Shown here piece after piece: positions 52,114-61,886 of a DNA stretch of 64,000 bases. Position 1 is the first letter of the stretch. Every line of letters begins with the position of its first letter. The stretch is from Streptomyces fumigatiscleroticus (GTDB lineage Bacteria; Actinomycetota; Actinomycetes; Streptomycetales; Streptomycetaceae): assembly GCF_014647975.1 (NCBI RefSeq), contig NZ_BMQF01000001.1:806001-870000 (forward strand), read 5' to 3'. Under the pieces are notes generated by a model. That model saw only the letters and a program-made list of their open reading frames with translations, was not told the origin of the DNA and did not search any database. Both the position numbers and the translations under genes were made by a program.

Positions 52114-52141
52114 ATCCGGGAAACTATCCCGGATATGAGAC
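52107..52141. promoter_or_regulatory. Perfect inverted repeat operator over the XRE-cupin start codon
   Basis: GTCTCATATCCGGGA (52107-52121) and TCCCGGATATGAGAC (52127-52141) are perfect 15-bp arms with a 5-bp spacer AACTA. One arm contains the XRE gene's ATG, and a GATAGT hexamer in the centre on the minus strand could be its -10 element. Strong candidate for autoregulation. Confidence 0.82.
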
Positions 52142-52159
52142 GGCCGTGTTACCGGAGGC

Positions 52160-53062
52160 TCACAGCCGCGCCGCCTCGCCCAGGGCGTCCAGAACCGGCC
52201 GGATCAGCGGGTGCCCCTCCGCTCCCCGGCGTACGGCCGCGAAGACCCGCCGGGTGGGCGCGACCCCGTCGACGGGCCGGACGACCACGCCGGTCAGGTC
52301 CATGCCGCGCAGCGCCGAACGCGGTACGAGGGCCACGCCCGCGTCGGCCGAGGCGAGGGCCACCACCGCGCGGAAGTCGTCCGAGGAGTGCTCCAGTGCG
52401 GGCTGGAAGCCGGCGCTCTCGCAGGCCAGGACCACCACGTCATGACAGGGGTTGCCCGGGTAGGGGCCGATCCAGGGGTCCTTGGCCAGCTCGGCCAGCG
52501 GCACCTCCTCGGCGCCGGCCAGGCGGTGCGTGATGGGCACCACCGCGTCGAAGGGCTCGGCGTACAGCGGGACATGGGTCAGCCGCGGGTCGTCGGCGGG
52601 CGGCGCCCCGCGGTACTCGACGGCGACGGCCACGTCGACCTGCCGGTCCAGCACCATCGGCAGGCTCTCGTCGCCCTCGGCGTCCCGGACGCGGATGCGG
52701 ATGCCTGGCGCGGTGCCGGCGAGGCGGGCCACCGCGGGCGCCACGACCTGCGCGATGCCGGTCGCGAAGGCGGCGACGGTGACGGTGCCGGCCTCGCCCG
52801 ACGCGTACGCGGCGAGTTCCGCCTCGGCCCGCTCCAGCTGGGCGAGGACCGCGTTGGTGTGGCCGAGCAGGATCTCCCCGGCCGGGGTCAGCCGTACGCC
52901 CTTGGCGCCGCGCTCGACCAGGCGGTGGCCGGTCTCCTGCTCCAGGGCGGTCAGCTGCTGGGAGACGGCCGAGGGGGTGAGGTACAGCGCGGCGGCAGCC
53001 GCCGTCACCGTGCGGTGGTCGGCCACCGCACGGAGGATGTGCAGCCGCCGCGCTTCGATCAT
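52160..53062 (-). CDS. LysR-family transcriptional regulator
   Basis: 300 residues. The N-terminal winged HTH is RRLHILRAVADHRTVTAAAA followed by ALYLTPSAVSQQLTALEQET, and a two-lobed periplasmic-binding-like effector domain (GTVTVAAFATGIAQVV, ADAGVALVPRSALRG) follows. It lies just downstream of kbl, reading the same way, 32 bp beyond the kbl stop. LysR proteins activate metabolic genes on binding a small ligand. Control of tdh-kbl or of a gene outside the immediate cluster are both possible. Confidence 0.88.
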   Translation of the reverse strand: MIEARRLHILRAVADHRTVTAAAAALYLTPSAVSQQLTALEQETGHRLVERGAKGVRLTPAGEILLGHTNAVLAQLERAEAELAAYASGEAGTVTVAAFATGIAQVVAPAVARLAGTAPGIRIRVRDAEGDESLPMVLDRQVDVAVAVEYRGAPPADDPRLTHVPLYAEPFDAVVPITHRLAGAEEVPLAELAKDPWIGPYPGNPCHDVVVLACESAGFQPALEHSSDDFRAVVALASADAGVALVPRSALRGMDLTGVVVRPVDGVAPTRRVFAAVRRGAEGHPLIRPVLDALGEAARL

Positions 53063-53093
53063 GCGAGCGATTCTCTCAGGTCACCCGCGACAC

Positions 53094-54287
53094 TCAGGCG
53101 TCCAGCTCCGCCCGTGCCGCCACGAAGGCGTCCACCGCGCGGCGCACGTCGTCCGCCGAGTGCGCGGCGGACAGCTGCACGCGGATCCTGGCCTGGCCCT
53201 GCGGCACCACCGGGTAGGAGAAGCCGATCACGTACACGCCGCGTTCCAGCAGCAGCTCCGCCATCCGGCCCGCCCGCGCCGCGTCACCGATCATCACCGG
53301 GGCGATGGGGTGGTCGCCGGGGAGGATCTCGAAGCCCTCCTCGGTCATCCGGCGGCGGAACAGGGCGGTGTTCTCCGCCAGCCGTACGCGCAGGTCGTCC
53401 GCCGACTCCAGAAGGTCGAGCACCTTCAGCGACGCGGCGGCGATCACCGGGGCCAGGGTGTTGGAGAACAGATACGGCCGGGAGCGCTGACGCAGCAGGG
53501 CGACGATCTCCGCGCGGGCGGCCACATAACCGCCCGAGGCACCGCCGAGCGCCTTGCCGAGGGTGCCGGTGAGGATGTCGACGCGGTCCATCACGCCGTG
53601 CAGTTCGGGGGTGCCGCGGCCGCCGGGGCCGACGAAGCCGACGGCGTGCGAGTCGTCGACCATGACCATGGCGTCGTAGCGGTCGGCGAGGTCGCAGATC
53701 TCCTTCAGGGGAGCCACGTAGCCGTCCATGGAGAAGACGCCGTCGGTGACGATCAGACGGCGGCGCGCGTCGGACGCCTCCTTCAGCCGCGCCTCCAGCT
53801 CGGCCAGGTCCCGGTTGGCGTAGCGCAGGCGGCGGGCCTTGGACAGGCGGATGCCGTCGATGATGGAGGCGTGGTTGAGGGCGTCGGAGATCACCGCGTC
53901 CTGCTCGCCCAGCAGCGTCTCGAAGACGCCGCCGTTGGCGTCGAAGCAGGAGGAGTACAGGATCGTGTCCTCCTGGCCGAGGAAGGCGGACAGCCGCGCC
54001 TCCAGCTCCTTGTGCACCTCCTGGGTGCCGCAGATGAAGCGCACGGACGCCATGCCGTAGCCCCAGCGGTCCAGTGCCTGGTGGGCGGCGGCGAGCACCT
54101 CGGGGTGGTCGGCGAGACCGAGGTAGTTGTTGGCGCAGAAGTTGAGCACCTCGCCGGGGCGGCCGCCGGCGGTGACGGCGACGGTCGCGGACTGCGGGGT
54201 GCCGATCACTCGCTCGGGCTTGTGCAGTCCGGCGGCGCGGATCTCGTCGAGGGTGGCGCGCAGGTCGTCGCGCACGGAGTCGAACAT
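53094..54287 (-). CDS. kbl: Glycine C-acetyltransferase (2-amino-3-ketobutyrate CoA ligase)
   Basis: 397 residues, PLP enzyme of the alpha-oxoamine synthase family. Key parts are [40 protein letters not shown] and the PLP-lysine loop [15 protein letters not shown]. It splits 2-amino-3-ketobutyrate with CoA into glycine and acetyl-CoA, the second step of threonine degradation. The next gene upstream on this strand is the threonine dehydrogenase that supplies its substrate, 18 bp away, so the two form an operon. Length and motifs match Kbl rather than AONS or ALAS. Confidence 0.93.
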   Translation of the reverse strand: MFDSVRDDLRATLDEIRAAGLHKPERVIGTPQSATVAVTAGGRPGEVLNFCANNYLGLADHPEVLAAAHQALDRWGYGMASVRFICGTQEVHKELEARLSAFLGQEDTILYSSCFDANGGVFETLLGEQDAVISDALNHASIIDGIRLSKARRLRYANRDLAELEARLKEASDARRRLIVTDGVFSMDGYVAPLKEICDLADRYDAMVMVDDSHAVGFVGPGGRGTPELHGVMDRVDILTGTLGKALGGASGGYVAARAEIVALLRQRSRPYLFSNTLAPVIAAASLKVLDLLESADDLRVRLAENTALFRRRMTEEGFEILPGDHPIAPVMIGDAARAGRMAELLLERGVYVIGFSYPVVPQGQARIRVQLSAAHSADDVRRAVDAFVAARAELDA

Positions 54288-54305
54288 CGAGGGCTCCAGG
54301 GAGGT

Positions 54306-55334
54306 TCAGACGGTCCAGTCGAGGACGACCTTGCCGCCGCGGCCGCTCGCCGCGTCGGCGAAGGCCGCCTCGAAGTCGTGGAAGGCGTAGCGGCCGGTGA
54401 TCACGGGGGCGAGGTCGAGGCCGCCCTCCAGCAGCACGGACATCGCGTACCAGGTCTCGAACATCTCCCGGCCGTAGATGCCCTTGATGGTGATCATGGA
54501 GGTGACGATCCGGGCCCAGTCGACCGGGAACTCCTGTGACGGCAGGCCGAGAACGGCGATCCGGCCGCCGTGCGTCATGTTGGCGATCATGTCGCGCATG
54601 GCCTCGGGGCGGCCGGACATCTCCAGGCCGATGTCGAAGCCCTCGCGCAGGCCCAGGGCGCGCTGTCCGTCGGCGATCGTCGCGTCCGACACGTTGAGCG
54701 CCAGACTGACGCCGATCTTGCGGGCCAGCTCCAGCCGGTCCTCGCTCACGTCGGTGATCACGACGTTGCGCGCCCCGGCGTGCCGGGCCACGGCGGCGGC
54801 CATCAGACCGATCGGCCCGGCGCCGGTGATCAGGACGTCCTCGCCGACCAGCGGGAAGGACAGCGCGGTGTGCACGGCGTTGCCGAACGGGTCGAAGATC
54901 GCGGCGATGTCCAGGTCGACGGGGACGCGGTGCACCCAGACGTTGGAGGCGGGCAGGGCGACGTACTCGGCGAACGCCCCGTCCCGGCCGACGCCGAGCC
55001 CGACCGTGGCCCGGCACAGGTGCCGGCGCCCGGCCAGGCAGTTGCGGCACTTGCCGCAGACCAGATGGCCCTCGCCGCTGACCCGGTCGCCGACGGCGAC
55101 ATCGGTGACGTCCCGGCCGACCTCGACGACCTCGCCGACGAACTCGTGCCCGACCACCAGCGGGGTGGTGACGGCCTGCTGCGCCCAGCCGTCCCAGGCC
55201 CGGATGTGCAGGTCGGTGCCGCAGATGCCGGTGCGCCGCACCTTGATCAGTACGTCGCCGGGTCCGACCGCGGGCTCCGGGACGTCCGCGAGCCACAGGC
55301 CGGGCTCCGCCTTCTGTTTGACCAGCGCTTTCAA
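54306..55334 (-). CDS. tdh: L-threonine 3-dehydrogenase
   Basis: 342-residue zinc-dependent medium-chain dehydrogenase. The catalytic zinc site has Cys in GICGTDLHI and [12 protein letters not shown]. The structural zinc loop is [16 protein letters not shown], and the Rossmann nucleotide site is [20 protein letters not shown]. It oxidises L-threonine to 2-amino-3-ketobutyrate with NAD+. It is first in the tdh-kbl operon. Pairing with kbl makes the assignment firm over other alcohol dehydrogenases. Confidence 0.93.
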   Translation of the reverse strand: MKALVKQKAEPGLWLADVPEPAVGPGDVLIKVRRTGICGTDLHIRAWDGWAQQAVTTPLVVGHEFVGEVVEVGRDVTDVAVGDRVSGEGHLVCGKCRNCLAGRRHLCRATVGLGVGRDGAFAEYVALPASNVWVHRVPVDLDIAAIFDPFGNAVHTALSFPLVGEDVLITGAGPIGLMAAAVARHAGARNVVITDVSEDRLELARKIGVSLALNVSDATIADGQRALGLREGFDIGLEMSGRPEAMRDMIANMTHGGRIAVLGLPSQEFPVDWARIVTSMITIKGIYGREMFETWYAMSVLLEGGLDLAPVITGRYAFHDFEAAFADAASGRGGKVVLDWTV

Positions 55335-55517
55335 CGCTACGGCTCCTGAACGGGTGAGGGCCCGGCCGCGGGCATGGCGAGGCAGCCCGCGGCCGGGGGC
55401 AGATGGGGAATTCGATCAGCAATCTGCCGTACGGGAGGGCTCCCGGTCCATCGAGGTTTTCTTAACCGGCGCCACAGCTTTCCTTCACGCCCCGCCCCTG
55501 GGCGCCGTATCGATCCC

Positions 55518-56096
55518 TCAGAGCGGGAGCCCGCCGCTCTCCCAGTGCTCGATGCGCGCCACCAGCTCCGCGGCCTCGGCCTTGATGGTCTCCAGACCGC
55601 GCCGCCCCCAGGGCCGTGGCTCGACGTCCACGACGCAGACCGTGCCCAGCACCATGCCGGTGGAGTCGATCAGCGGGGCGCCCAGATAGGAGCGGATGCC
55701 GAACTCGTCGACGACCGGGTTGCCCGCGAAGCGCGGGTAGTCGCAGACGTCCTCCAGGACCAGCGCCTTGCGCCGGACCACGACATGCGGGCAGAAGCCG
55801 TGGTCGCGGGCGAGGCAGCGGCCGACCTCGGGCTTGGTCTCCTCCGTGCGCACCCGGGCACCGGGGCCGCGCGGCACATGCAGGCCCGCGAAGAACTGCC
55901 CGTCCTCGTCGATGAAGTTGACCATGGCGTACGGCGTTCCGGCGAGGACGGCGAGATGGGCCGCGAAGGCGTCGAAGGCGGGCTCCGGGCGCCGGCCCAG
56001 GCCGAGCCGGCGCAGCCGCCGGGTACGGGCGGGGGCCTCCCGGTCCTCGGGGGTGAGCAGCATGCGACCGGCCGGGCGCGGCGGGTCGTAGCTCAT
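55518..56096 (-). CDS. GAF-domain protein of the conservon locus
   Basis: 192 residues, one GAF domain: FDAFAAHLAVLAGTPYAMVN, FIDEDGQFFAGLHV, ARDHGFCPHVVVRRKALVLE, FGIRSYLGAPLIDSTGMVLG and VCVVDVEPRPWG. GAF domains bind cyclic nucleotides, haem or small ligands. The ATG follows a GGAG nine bases upstream. It lies 59 bp after the conservon GTPase gene and is probably its fifth operon member, as in several Streptomyces conservons. It probably feeds a signal into the sensor kinase-GTPase complex. Confidence 0.82.
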   Translation of the reverse strand: MSYDPPRPAGRMLLTPEDREAPARTRRLRRLGLGRRPEPAFDAFAAHLAVLAGTPYAMVNFIDEDGQFFAGLHVPRGPGARVRTEETKPEVGRCLARDHGFCPHVVVRRKALVLEDVCDYPRFAGNPVVDEFGIRSYLGAPLIDSTGMVLGTVCVVDVEPRPWGRRGLETIKAEAAELVARIEHWESGGLPL

Positions 56097-56155
56097 GGGC
56101 GGACTCCGTCGCTGTGGACGTACGTCATGTGCGGGCTCCGTGCGGTTGCGGGATG

Positions 56156-56773
56156 TCACCGGTGGGCGCCGTGGCCCGTCGTGGGGGCCGGCGCGTGGGC
56201 GATGAGGTGGCGTACGAGGGCGAGCAGGGTCTGCACGCCGGAACTGGAGATCCGGGCGTCGCAGGGCACCACCGGGATCTCCGGCGGCAGGTCGATGGCG
56301 TTGCGCACCTCCTCCGGGTCGTAGCGGTGGGCGCCGTCGAACTGGTTGATCGCGATGATGAAGCCGAGCCCGCGCTGCTCGAAGAAGTCGACGGCGGCGA
56401 AGCACTCCTCCAGCCGGCGGGTGTCGGCGAGGATGACCGCTCCCAGCGCGCCTTCGCACAGTTCGTCCCACATGAACCAGAACCGTTCCTGGCCGGGCGT
56501 GCCGAACAGGTACAGCACGTGCTGCGGGTCGAGGGTGATGCGGCCGAAGTCCATCGCCACGGTCGTCTCGACCTTGTTCTCGATCCCGTCGAGACTGTCG
56601 GTCGCTTCGCTGACCGTGGTGAGCAGCTCCTCCGTGCTCAGCGGCGCGATCTCGCTGACCGCGCCGACGAAGGTCGTCTTGCCCACCCCGAAGCCGCCCG
56701 CGACCAGGATCTTCAGCGCGGTCGGGAACGGGTCGGCGCCGGCGGCGTAGTCAGAGCTGTCGTCGTAGTCCAT
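56156..56773 (-). CDS. cvnD: Conservon GTPase (CvnD/MglA-like)
   Basis: 205 residues, small Ras-like GTPase of the CvnD group. The P-loop is VAGGFGVGKTTFVGA, switch II is LFGTPGQERFWFMWDE, and the NKxD position is AINQFDGAHRY, where NQFD replaces NKxD as usual in this family. GTP-dependent signalling in conservons is analogous to eukaryotic G-protein complexes. ATG 56773 has GGAGG upstream and overlaps the DUF742 gene's 3' end. Partners are CvnA-C directly upstream. Confidence 0.92.
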   Translation of the reverse strand: MDYDDSSDYAAGADPFPTALKILVAGGFGVGKTTFVGAVSEIAPLSTEELLTTVSEATDSLDGIENKVETTVAMDFGRITLDPQHVLYLFGTPGQERFWFMWDELCEGALGAVILADTRRLEECFAAVDFFEQRGLGFIIAINQFDGAHRYDPEEVRNAIDLPPEIPVVPCDARISSSGVQTLLALVRHLIAHAPAPTTGHGAHR

Positions 56774-57128
56774 CAAGCACTGCCTCCAGAAGGGCCCGGT
56801 CAGTGGGGTTGTGGTGGAACTCGGGGGGCTTGGTGGTCAGCGCCCCGCAGTCGACGAGGTCCGACAGCAGCACCTTGGTGACCGCCACCGGCAGCTGGAG
56901 ATGGGCGGCCACCTCGGCGACCGGGACGGGCGCGCGGCACCGCTGGAGCGCCTCCGTGTGCTCGGGGCCGAGATAGCCGAGGGGGGTGACCCCGGTGATC
57001 ATCAGCTGTGACATCAGGTCGAGGGCCACGGTGGGGCGGGTGCGGCCGTTGCTGACCGTGAAGGGGCGCACCAGCCGCCCGGCAGCGTCGTCGAGCCAGG
57101 GCCCGTCTCCGGCCGCCGCCGCGCTCAA
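56751..57128 (-). CDS. cvnC: Conservon DUF742 protein (CvnC)
   Basis: 125 residues with a DUF742 winged-helix pattern: RLVRPFTVSNGRTRPTVALD, LQRCRAPVPVAEVAAHLQLP and VAVTKVLLSDLVDCGALTT. The start is probably TTG at 57128, overlapping the stop of CvnB (TTGA), since GAGG lies just before it. CvnC proteins bind the sensor kinase and GTPase; the exact role is unknown. It lies in the fixed order A-B-C-D of all conservons. Confidence 0.9.
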   Translation of the reverse strand: MSAAAAGDGPWLDDAAGRLVRPFTVSNGRTRPTVALDLMSQLMITGVTPLGYLGPEHTEALQRCRAPVPVAEVAAHLQLPVAVTKVLLSDLVDCGALTTKPPEFHHNPTDRALLEAVLDGLRRQL

Positions 57129-57559
57129 GGCCTCATCGCCGGTGATTCGACGGCGTGTTGCCGGGGCGCGGTCACCAGGTAGGGGCGGACGCTCTTGACC
57201 AGCATGGCCATCTCGTAGCCCAGCACCGCGGCGTCCGCCTCGCGGCCGGCGAGCACGGCGAGGCAGGTGCCGGAGCCGGCGGTGGTCACGAACAGCAGGG
57301 TCGAGTCGAGTTCGACGACGACCTGCCGGACGCCGCCGCCGTCGCCGAACCGGACGCCTGCGCTGCGTCCGAGGGAGTACAGCCCGGAGGCCAGGGCGGC
57401 CATGTGGTCGGCGCTGTCCGCGTCGAGGCCGTGGACGGACTTCACGAGCCCGTCGCAGGACAGGAGCACCGCGCTCGTCGTGTGCGGTACGCGCTGGACG
57501 AGGCCGCTCATCAGCCAGTCGAGATCGGATACATGGCCGGTCGGCGCATCGCTCGCCAT
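57125..57559 (-). CDS. cvnB: Conservon roadblock/LC7 protein (CvnB)
   Basis: 144 residues of the roadblock/LC7 fold: DLDWLMSGLVQRVPHTTSAV, LSCDGLVKSVHGLDADSADH, LYSLGRSAGVRFGDGG and LFVTTAGSGTCLAVLAGREA. Roadblock proteins act as GTPase-activating partners of MglA/CvnD-type GTPases. The ATG at 57559 is the family start. The gene is followed directly by cvnC and preceded by the kinase cvnA on the same strand. Confidence 0.92.
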   Translation of the reverse strand: MASDAPTGHVSDLDWLMSGLVQRVPHTTSAVLLSCDGLVKSVHGLDADSADHMAALASGLYSLGRSAGVRFGDGGGVRQVVVELDSTLLFVTTAGSGTCLAVLAGREADAAVLGYEMAMLVKSVRPYLVTAPRQHAVESPAMRP

Positions 57560-57633
57560 GGTGGATCGACTCCTTGGGGTACGAAGGTCTGCGGGAGCGC
57601 TGGGCGTGGGGGTGCGGGCGGGTAGGGGGGTGG

Positions 57634-59679
57634 TCATCCGGCCGGTGCGCTCCCGTCGTGCCGGGCGATGTGGTCGGGGCGGGGCGCGGGCACGCCGTCG
57701 GGTGTGCGGTGCGTCTCGCGGGCGGCGGGCGCGTGCGCGGGACGCGCCTCGGCTGTACGGGACCCCTTCCCGGGCTGCGCGGCGGGGGCGGTGCCGTCCC
57801 CGCGGTGGGCGTCCGGCGGCGCCGGGGCGGCGCGGTCCGGCTCCGACCCGGGGCGTGGTGGGGACTCGGCCAGGCCGATCCCGCGCTGGAACGCGGCCAT
57901 CAGGCCGGGGTCGTGGCCGGCGGGGGACTCGTCGTCCTGGCGGGGTGCGGGGCCGCCGCGCAGCTGGGGTGCGATGTGTTCCTGGGCGCGGCGGCGGGGC
58001 AGCCGGGGCTTGCCCATGGTGCCGCGCACGGCGCTCTGACGGGGGGTGGGCGGCGCGGCCGTGTGCTCCTCGACGGCCGGCCGGTCGGCGGGCCGGATGC
58101 CGGGCGGGGCCTCCGCGGGGTTGGGCCGTTCCTCGTGGCCGCCGCGCACGGGCAGCGGCGGCGGTGCGGCGCCGTCCGGCGGCGTGCCGGGGGCGCGCCG
58201 GGGGCGGCCGGGCGCGGCGGACGGCGCGGGCAGCGGCCGCGGGCCGGGGCTGTCCGGGGTCGGGAGCGCGGGCGCCGGCACGGGCGCCGGCACGGGCGCC
58301 GGCATGGACTGCGGCCTCCGGTCGGGCCGGTCCGGGGCCGGGAGCACGGGTGTCGGCACGGGCTGCGCCACGGGTGTCGGCGCAGACGCCGGCACGGGCT
58401 GCGGCCGTGGTGCGGGCGGCCGGTTCCCGTCCGGTGCGTCCGGCGGCCGCGGTACGGTCCGGTCGTCGCCCGGTGCCGGGCCCAGCAGCGCCTGCGGCAC
58501 CACGAGCACGGCCTGCACACCGCCGTAGATGTTGCCCTGGAGACGGACGGTGATGCCGTGCCGCCGGGCGAGCTGGGAGACCACGTACAGCCCGATCCGG
58601 CCGTCCGCCAGCAGCCGGGCGACGTTGACCTGGTCCGGGTCGGCGAGCAGGGCGTTCATCTTGTTCTGCTCATCGGCGGGCATGCCGAGCCCGCGGTCCT
58701 CGACCTCGACGGCGAGCCCGGAGGTGACGAGCTCGGCGCGGAGCAGCACCTGGGTGTGCGGGGCGGAGAACACCGTGGCGTTCTCGACCAGTTCGGCCAG
58801 CAGGTGGATGACGTCGGCGACGGCGTGGCCGCGCAGGGTGCCGTCGATGGGCGGGACCAGCTTGACCCGGGAGTACTGCTCGACCTCGGCGATGGCCGAG
58901 CGCAGCACCTCCATGGTGGAGACCGGGTTGCTCCACTGGCGGCGGGAGACGGCTCCGCCGAGCACGGCGAGGTTCTCGGCGTGGCGGCGGATGCGGGTGG
59001 CGAGGTGGTCGACGTGGAAGAGGCCCTTGAGCAGGTCGGGGTCCTCCATCTCGTTCTCCAGCTCGTCGAGGATGGAGATCTCCCGGTGCACCAGCGACTG
59101 GAGCCGCCGGGCCAGGTTGACGAACACCTCGAGCTTCTGCTCGCTGCCCGCCCGGCTGGACAGCTGCGCGGCCCGGACGACGGCGTCGGCGGCGCCGTCG
59201 TGGGCGCGGGCCAGGTCGGCGGCGAGCAGCTCGAAGTCGTCGGCGTCCTCGGGCGGTCCGCCGCGCGGCTTGCGCCGGGGCGGGCCCTCGCCGCGGCGCA
59301 GGGTCTCGACGAGGGCCCGCAGGTCGGCCTCGCCGCGCGCGGTGCTGCGGCGCAGGGCGCCGACGCGGTCGTGCACGGACCGGTTGGCGCGTTCGGCGCC
59401 CACGGCGGCGATGGCGATGGCCGCGAGGGCCACGGAGGCCGCTCCGGCGAGTACGGCCCACAGGACGGGGCCGGGTCGGACGCCGGTGGCGCGGACGGTG
59501 AACAGGACGGCCGCGGCGGCGGCGAGGGCGACCGCGACGGGCGGCAGCACGGCGAGGTGCAGCAGCTGGGAGCGTATGTGGGTCTCGGGCAGCGCGGGGG
59601 CGGTGCGGGGGGCCGGCCTGCCGTGCCGCCCGCCCTCGCGGCGGTCTGCGCGGGCGGCCGGTGCGCGGAGGTGAGACAT
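57634..59679 (-). CDS. cvnA: Conservon sensor histidine kinase-like protein (CvnA)
   Basis: 681 residues. Two membrane helices lie near the N-terminus (LLHLAVLPPVAVALAAAAAV and GPVLWAVLAGAASVALAAIA), followed by a coiled-coil, a dimer/HATPase core with LAELVENATVFSAPHTQVLL, VEDRGLGMPADEQNKMN and DGRIGLYVVSQLARRHGI, and then a long Pro-rich C-terminal tail. The ATPase part is of the type used by nitrate/sulfate conservon kinases, without a normal phosphoaccepting His. The start ATG has GAGGACACC upstream. It is the signal input of the conservon operon A-B-C-D. Confidence 0.9.
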   Translation of the reverse strand: MSHLRAPAARADRREGGRHGRPAPRTAPALPETHIRSQLLHLAVLPPVAVALAAAAAVLFTVRATGVRPGPVLWAVLAGAASVALAAIAIAAVGAERANRSVHDRVGALRRSTARGEADLRALVETLRRGEGPPRRKPRGGPPEDADDFELLAADLARAHDGAADAVVRAAQLSSRAGSEQKLEVFVNLARRLQSLVHREISILDELENEMEDPDLLKGLFHVDHLATRIRRHAENLAVLGGAVSRRQWSNPVSTMEVLRSAIAEVEQYSRVKLVPPIDGTLRGHAVADVIHLLAELVENATVFSAPHTQVLLRAELVTSGLAVEVEDRGLGMPADEQNKMNALLADPDQVNVARLLADGRIGLYVVSQLARRHGITVRLQGNIYGGVQAVLVVPQALLGPAPGDDRTVPRPPDAPDGNRPPAPRPQPVPASAPTPVAQPVPTPVLPAPDRPDRRPQSMPAPVPAPVPAPALPTPDSPGPRPLPAPSAAPGRPRRAPGTPPDGAAPPPLPVRGGHEERPNPAEAPPGIRPADRPAVEEHTAAPPTPRQSAVRGTMGKPRLPRRRAQEHIAPQLRGGPAPRQDDESPAGHDPGLMAAFQRGIGLAESPPRPGSEPDRAAPAPPDAHRGDGTAPAAQPGKGSRTAEARPAHAPAARETHRTPDGVPAPRPDHIARHDGSAPAG

Positions 59680-60001
59680 CGGTGTCCTCGTGCTGGTCCG
59701 TCGGGCCTGGGTGCCCGAGCGGGGAGTTCCGTGGTGTCGGTTCCCTCGTCCGCCTTGCGACTGCACGTACCGGACTCCGCTCGCTGCTCCAGGTGCTGGT
59801 GCCGAACTCGGTCCTGTGCCGTCCGACGGGCACTCACCGTAGTCGCCACCGCATCACGGACGACGGGCAGTTGACAAACTCCTACGCCGAGCGTCCCGCT
59901 CTGGTATGAGGCTTCGTACGACTGACCGATAACAGCTCTGGACACTCGTTCAGAGGCGAAGCGAACTCAATCTGAGCTGGTCAGAAGCGGTCATGAACAG
60001 A
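59680..60001. other. Intergenic region upstream of the conservon
   Basis: 322 bp between the CvnA start and the MBL gene's terminator. It should contain the cvn operon promoter on the minus strand. A plus-strand TTGACA (59871-59876) has no matching -10. No gene is visible. Confidence 0.5.
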
Positions 60002-60042
60002 CGGCGAGGGCCGGGGAGCGTCGCGCTCCCCGGCCCTCGCCG
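60002..60042 (-). terminator. Strong hairpin terminator after the MBL gene
   Basis: CGGCGAGGGCCGGGGAGCG (60002-60020) and its perfect complement (60024-60042) form a 19-bp stem with a 3-nt loop, without a T-run. It lies 23 bp beyond the stop codon of the MBL-fold gene. Confidence 0.88.
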
Positions 60043-60064
60043 TGTGCCGTCCGGCCGTCCGCGG

Positions 60065-61330
60065 TCAGCCCGCGGGGACGGCCTCGGGGTCCCCGCTGTC
60101 CTCGGCGGGACGGCCGCGGAGGTCACCGGGCGTGTCGGCCCGGGCCCCGGCGGGCTCCTCCGGCGCGGGCCAGCCGCCCGCCGGGGCGAGCGCCACCCCG
60201 CGCCACCACGGCTGTGACGGCACGGCCTCGGCGGTGGGTTCGAAGGGCTCGCCGGGGCGGGGCAGGGCGATGCGGGCGCCCGCCGCCCGGCCGGCCGCGA
60301 GGGTGCCCTCGCCGGGCTCCGCCCACGGGTGCGGGGCGAGGTTGAAGGTGGCCCAGTGGATCGGCAGCATCACGCCCCGGTCCGGCCGGCCGCCCTGGAG
60401 GTCGAGATGGGCGCGCATGCCCTCCTCGGGCGTCATGTGGATGTCCGGCCAGAACTCGCTGTACGCGCCGATCTGGATCATCGTGGCGTCGAACGGGCCG
60501 TGTGCGGCGCCGATGTCACGGAAGCCCTCGAAGTAGCCGGTGTCGCCGCTGTGGTAGATCCGGTGCCGCTCGCCCGCGACGACCCAGGAGGCCCACAGCG
60601 TGTGCTGGGTGTTGCGCAGCCCGCGGCCGCAGAAGTGGCGGGCCGGGGTGGCGGTCAGGGTGAGCCCGCCGACCTCCGTCTCCTCGTGCCAGTCCAGTTC
60701 GCGCAGCCGGCCGGCGGACACGCCCCAGTGCTCCAGGTGGGCGCCGACGCCGAGCGGCACCGCGAACACGGTGTCCGTGCCGGCCAGCGCCTTGATGGTG
60801 GGCATGTCCAGGTGGTCGTAGTGGTCGTGCGAGATGACGACGGCGTCGACCGGGCCGAGCGCGGCCAGCGGCAGGGGCACCGGGTGCAGCCGCCGGGGCC
60901 CGGCGAAGGCGAACGGCGAACAGCGCTCGCCCCACACGGGGTCGAACAGCACGCGCCGCCCGTCGATCTCCGCCAGGACGCTGGAGTGGCCCATCCAGGT
61001 CAGGCGCAGTCCGGTGGCGGGCGGCCGGGAGAGGTCGGCGAGCGTGGTGGCGTGCACCGGCACGGTGCCCTTCGGGGCGCGCCGGGCGCGTGCGTCCCGG
61101 TCGAGGTAGACCTTGGCGAGCGCCGACGTCGAACCGCTGGGCCGGGTACGGGCGGTGCCCCCGGGGTTCTGGAAGACGCCGTTCTCGAAGTGGGGCGATC
61201 TGCGGATGCGCGCCATGCGTTCACCGCTCGGGTCCGCGCCGAAGGCCTCGGGCTGCAAGGCGCGGAGCCCCAGGCTCGCGGGACGGGAACCGGCCACGGT
61301 ACCTCCAGGGGAATCGGTCAGGCTTTCCAT
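60065..61330 (-). CDS. MBL-fold metallo-hydrolase (NAPE-PLD-like)
   Basis: 421 residues. The zinc-binding HxHxDH motif is ISHDHYDHLD; other ligands lie in TPARHFCGRG, YHSGDTGYFEGF and LPIHWATFNLAPHP. WMGHSSVLAEIDGRRVLFDP opens the fold. This set, with the long N-terminal arm (FENGVFQNPGGTARTRP), resembles N-acyl-phosphatidylethanolamine phospholipase D, a phosphodiesterase acting on membrane lipids. The ATG at 61330 avoids an Arg-rich upstream extension. It stands alone, with a strong terminator downstream. Confidence 0.85.
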   Translation of the reverse strand: MESLTDSPGGTVAGSRPASLGLRALQPEAFGADPSGERMARIRRSPHFENGVFQNPGGTARTRPSGSTSALAKVYLDRDARARRAPKGTVPVHATTLADLSRPPATGLRLTWMGHSSVLAEIDGRRVLFDPVWGERCSPFAFAGPRRLHPVPLPLAALGPVDAVVISHDHYDHLDMPTIKALAGTDTVFAVPLGVGAHLEHWGVSAGRLRELDWHEETEVGGLTLTATPARHFCGRGLRNTQHTLWASWVVAGERHRIYHSGDTGYFEGFRDIGAAHGPFDATMIQIGAYSEFWPDIHMTPEEGMRAHLDLQGGRPDRGVMLPIHWATFNLAPHPWAEPGEGTLAAGRAAGARIALPRPGEPFEPTAEAVPSQPWWRGVALAPAGGWPAPEEPAGARADTPGDLRGRPAEDSGDPEAVPAG

Positions 61331-61886
61331 TATGAGCGGCCCCCGACGGGACGTCCGGGCAGGGGTCGCGGGGACGGACGCGGTGCGGGGTGACGCCGTG
61401 GCGAGAGTCCGGCCGAGCGTGGCCGGGCGGCAACGCACCGGTGCTCCACCGCTTTTCGACGCGGGAGAAGCTCGTCTTTCCGACGCGGGAGAAGCTCGTC
61501 GCCGGCGCTCTCGTGTACGCGGCCGAGGGTGGTCCCGCGCATCCGGGCCGGCTGCCCGGCCGCCGTACGCCGGCGCTGCGCGAACCGGCGCCGCGTGAGG
61601 TCACGCGGGACCTCGGCCGGTGGTTGTGGCACGGCGAGTCCGTCCAGGATGGCCGCGAGACACGGGGCCGCGCCGACGGGATGCGGGCGGCGGAACCCGA
61701 TGACGTCCTGCCCGGGCGCGGTGCCGCGGGCCCGGGCGGAGGAGGCACCCGCCCGTGGACCCGGGCTGGGCGAAGGAGTCGGCGCCGGTCCGGCGCGGGC
61801 GGCGGCCGTCCGGGCCCGGCACGCCGTACGGCACGCGGCCCGCACGCCTGCGGTGGCGCGGGCCGCGTGCCGTACGGCGCGTCTCT
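61331..61886. other. Intergenic stretch with direct repeats and a possible TetR relic
   Basis: 556 bp without an intact gene. CGACGCGGGAGAAGCTCGTC occurs exactly twice 24 bp apart (61457, 61481). In one frame it reads STREKLVF...TREKLVAGALVYAAEGG, which looks like the first helix of a TetR regulator with a short duplication, but no helix-turn-helix follows. The rest looks non-coding. Confidence 0.4.

Noticed and set aside
61457..61500. TetR regulator gene start
   Set aside because: A first-helix-like peptide is present twice by duplication but no helix-turn-helix or ligand domain follows.
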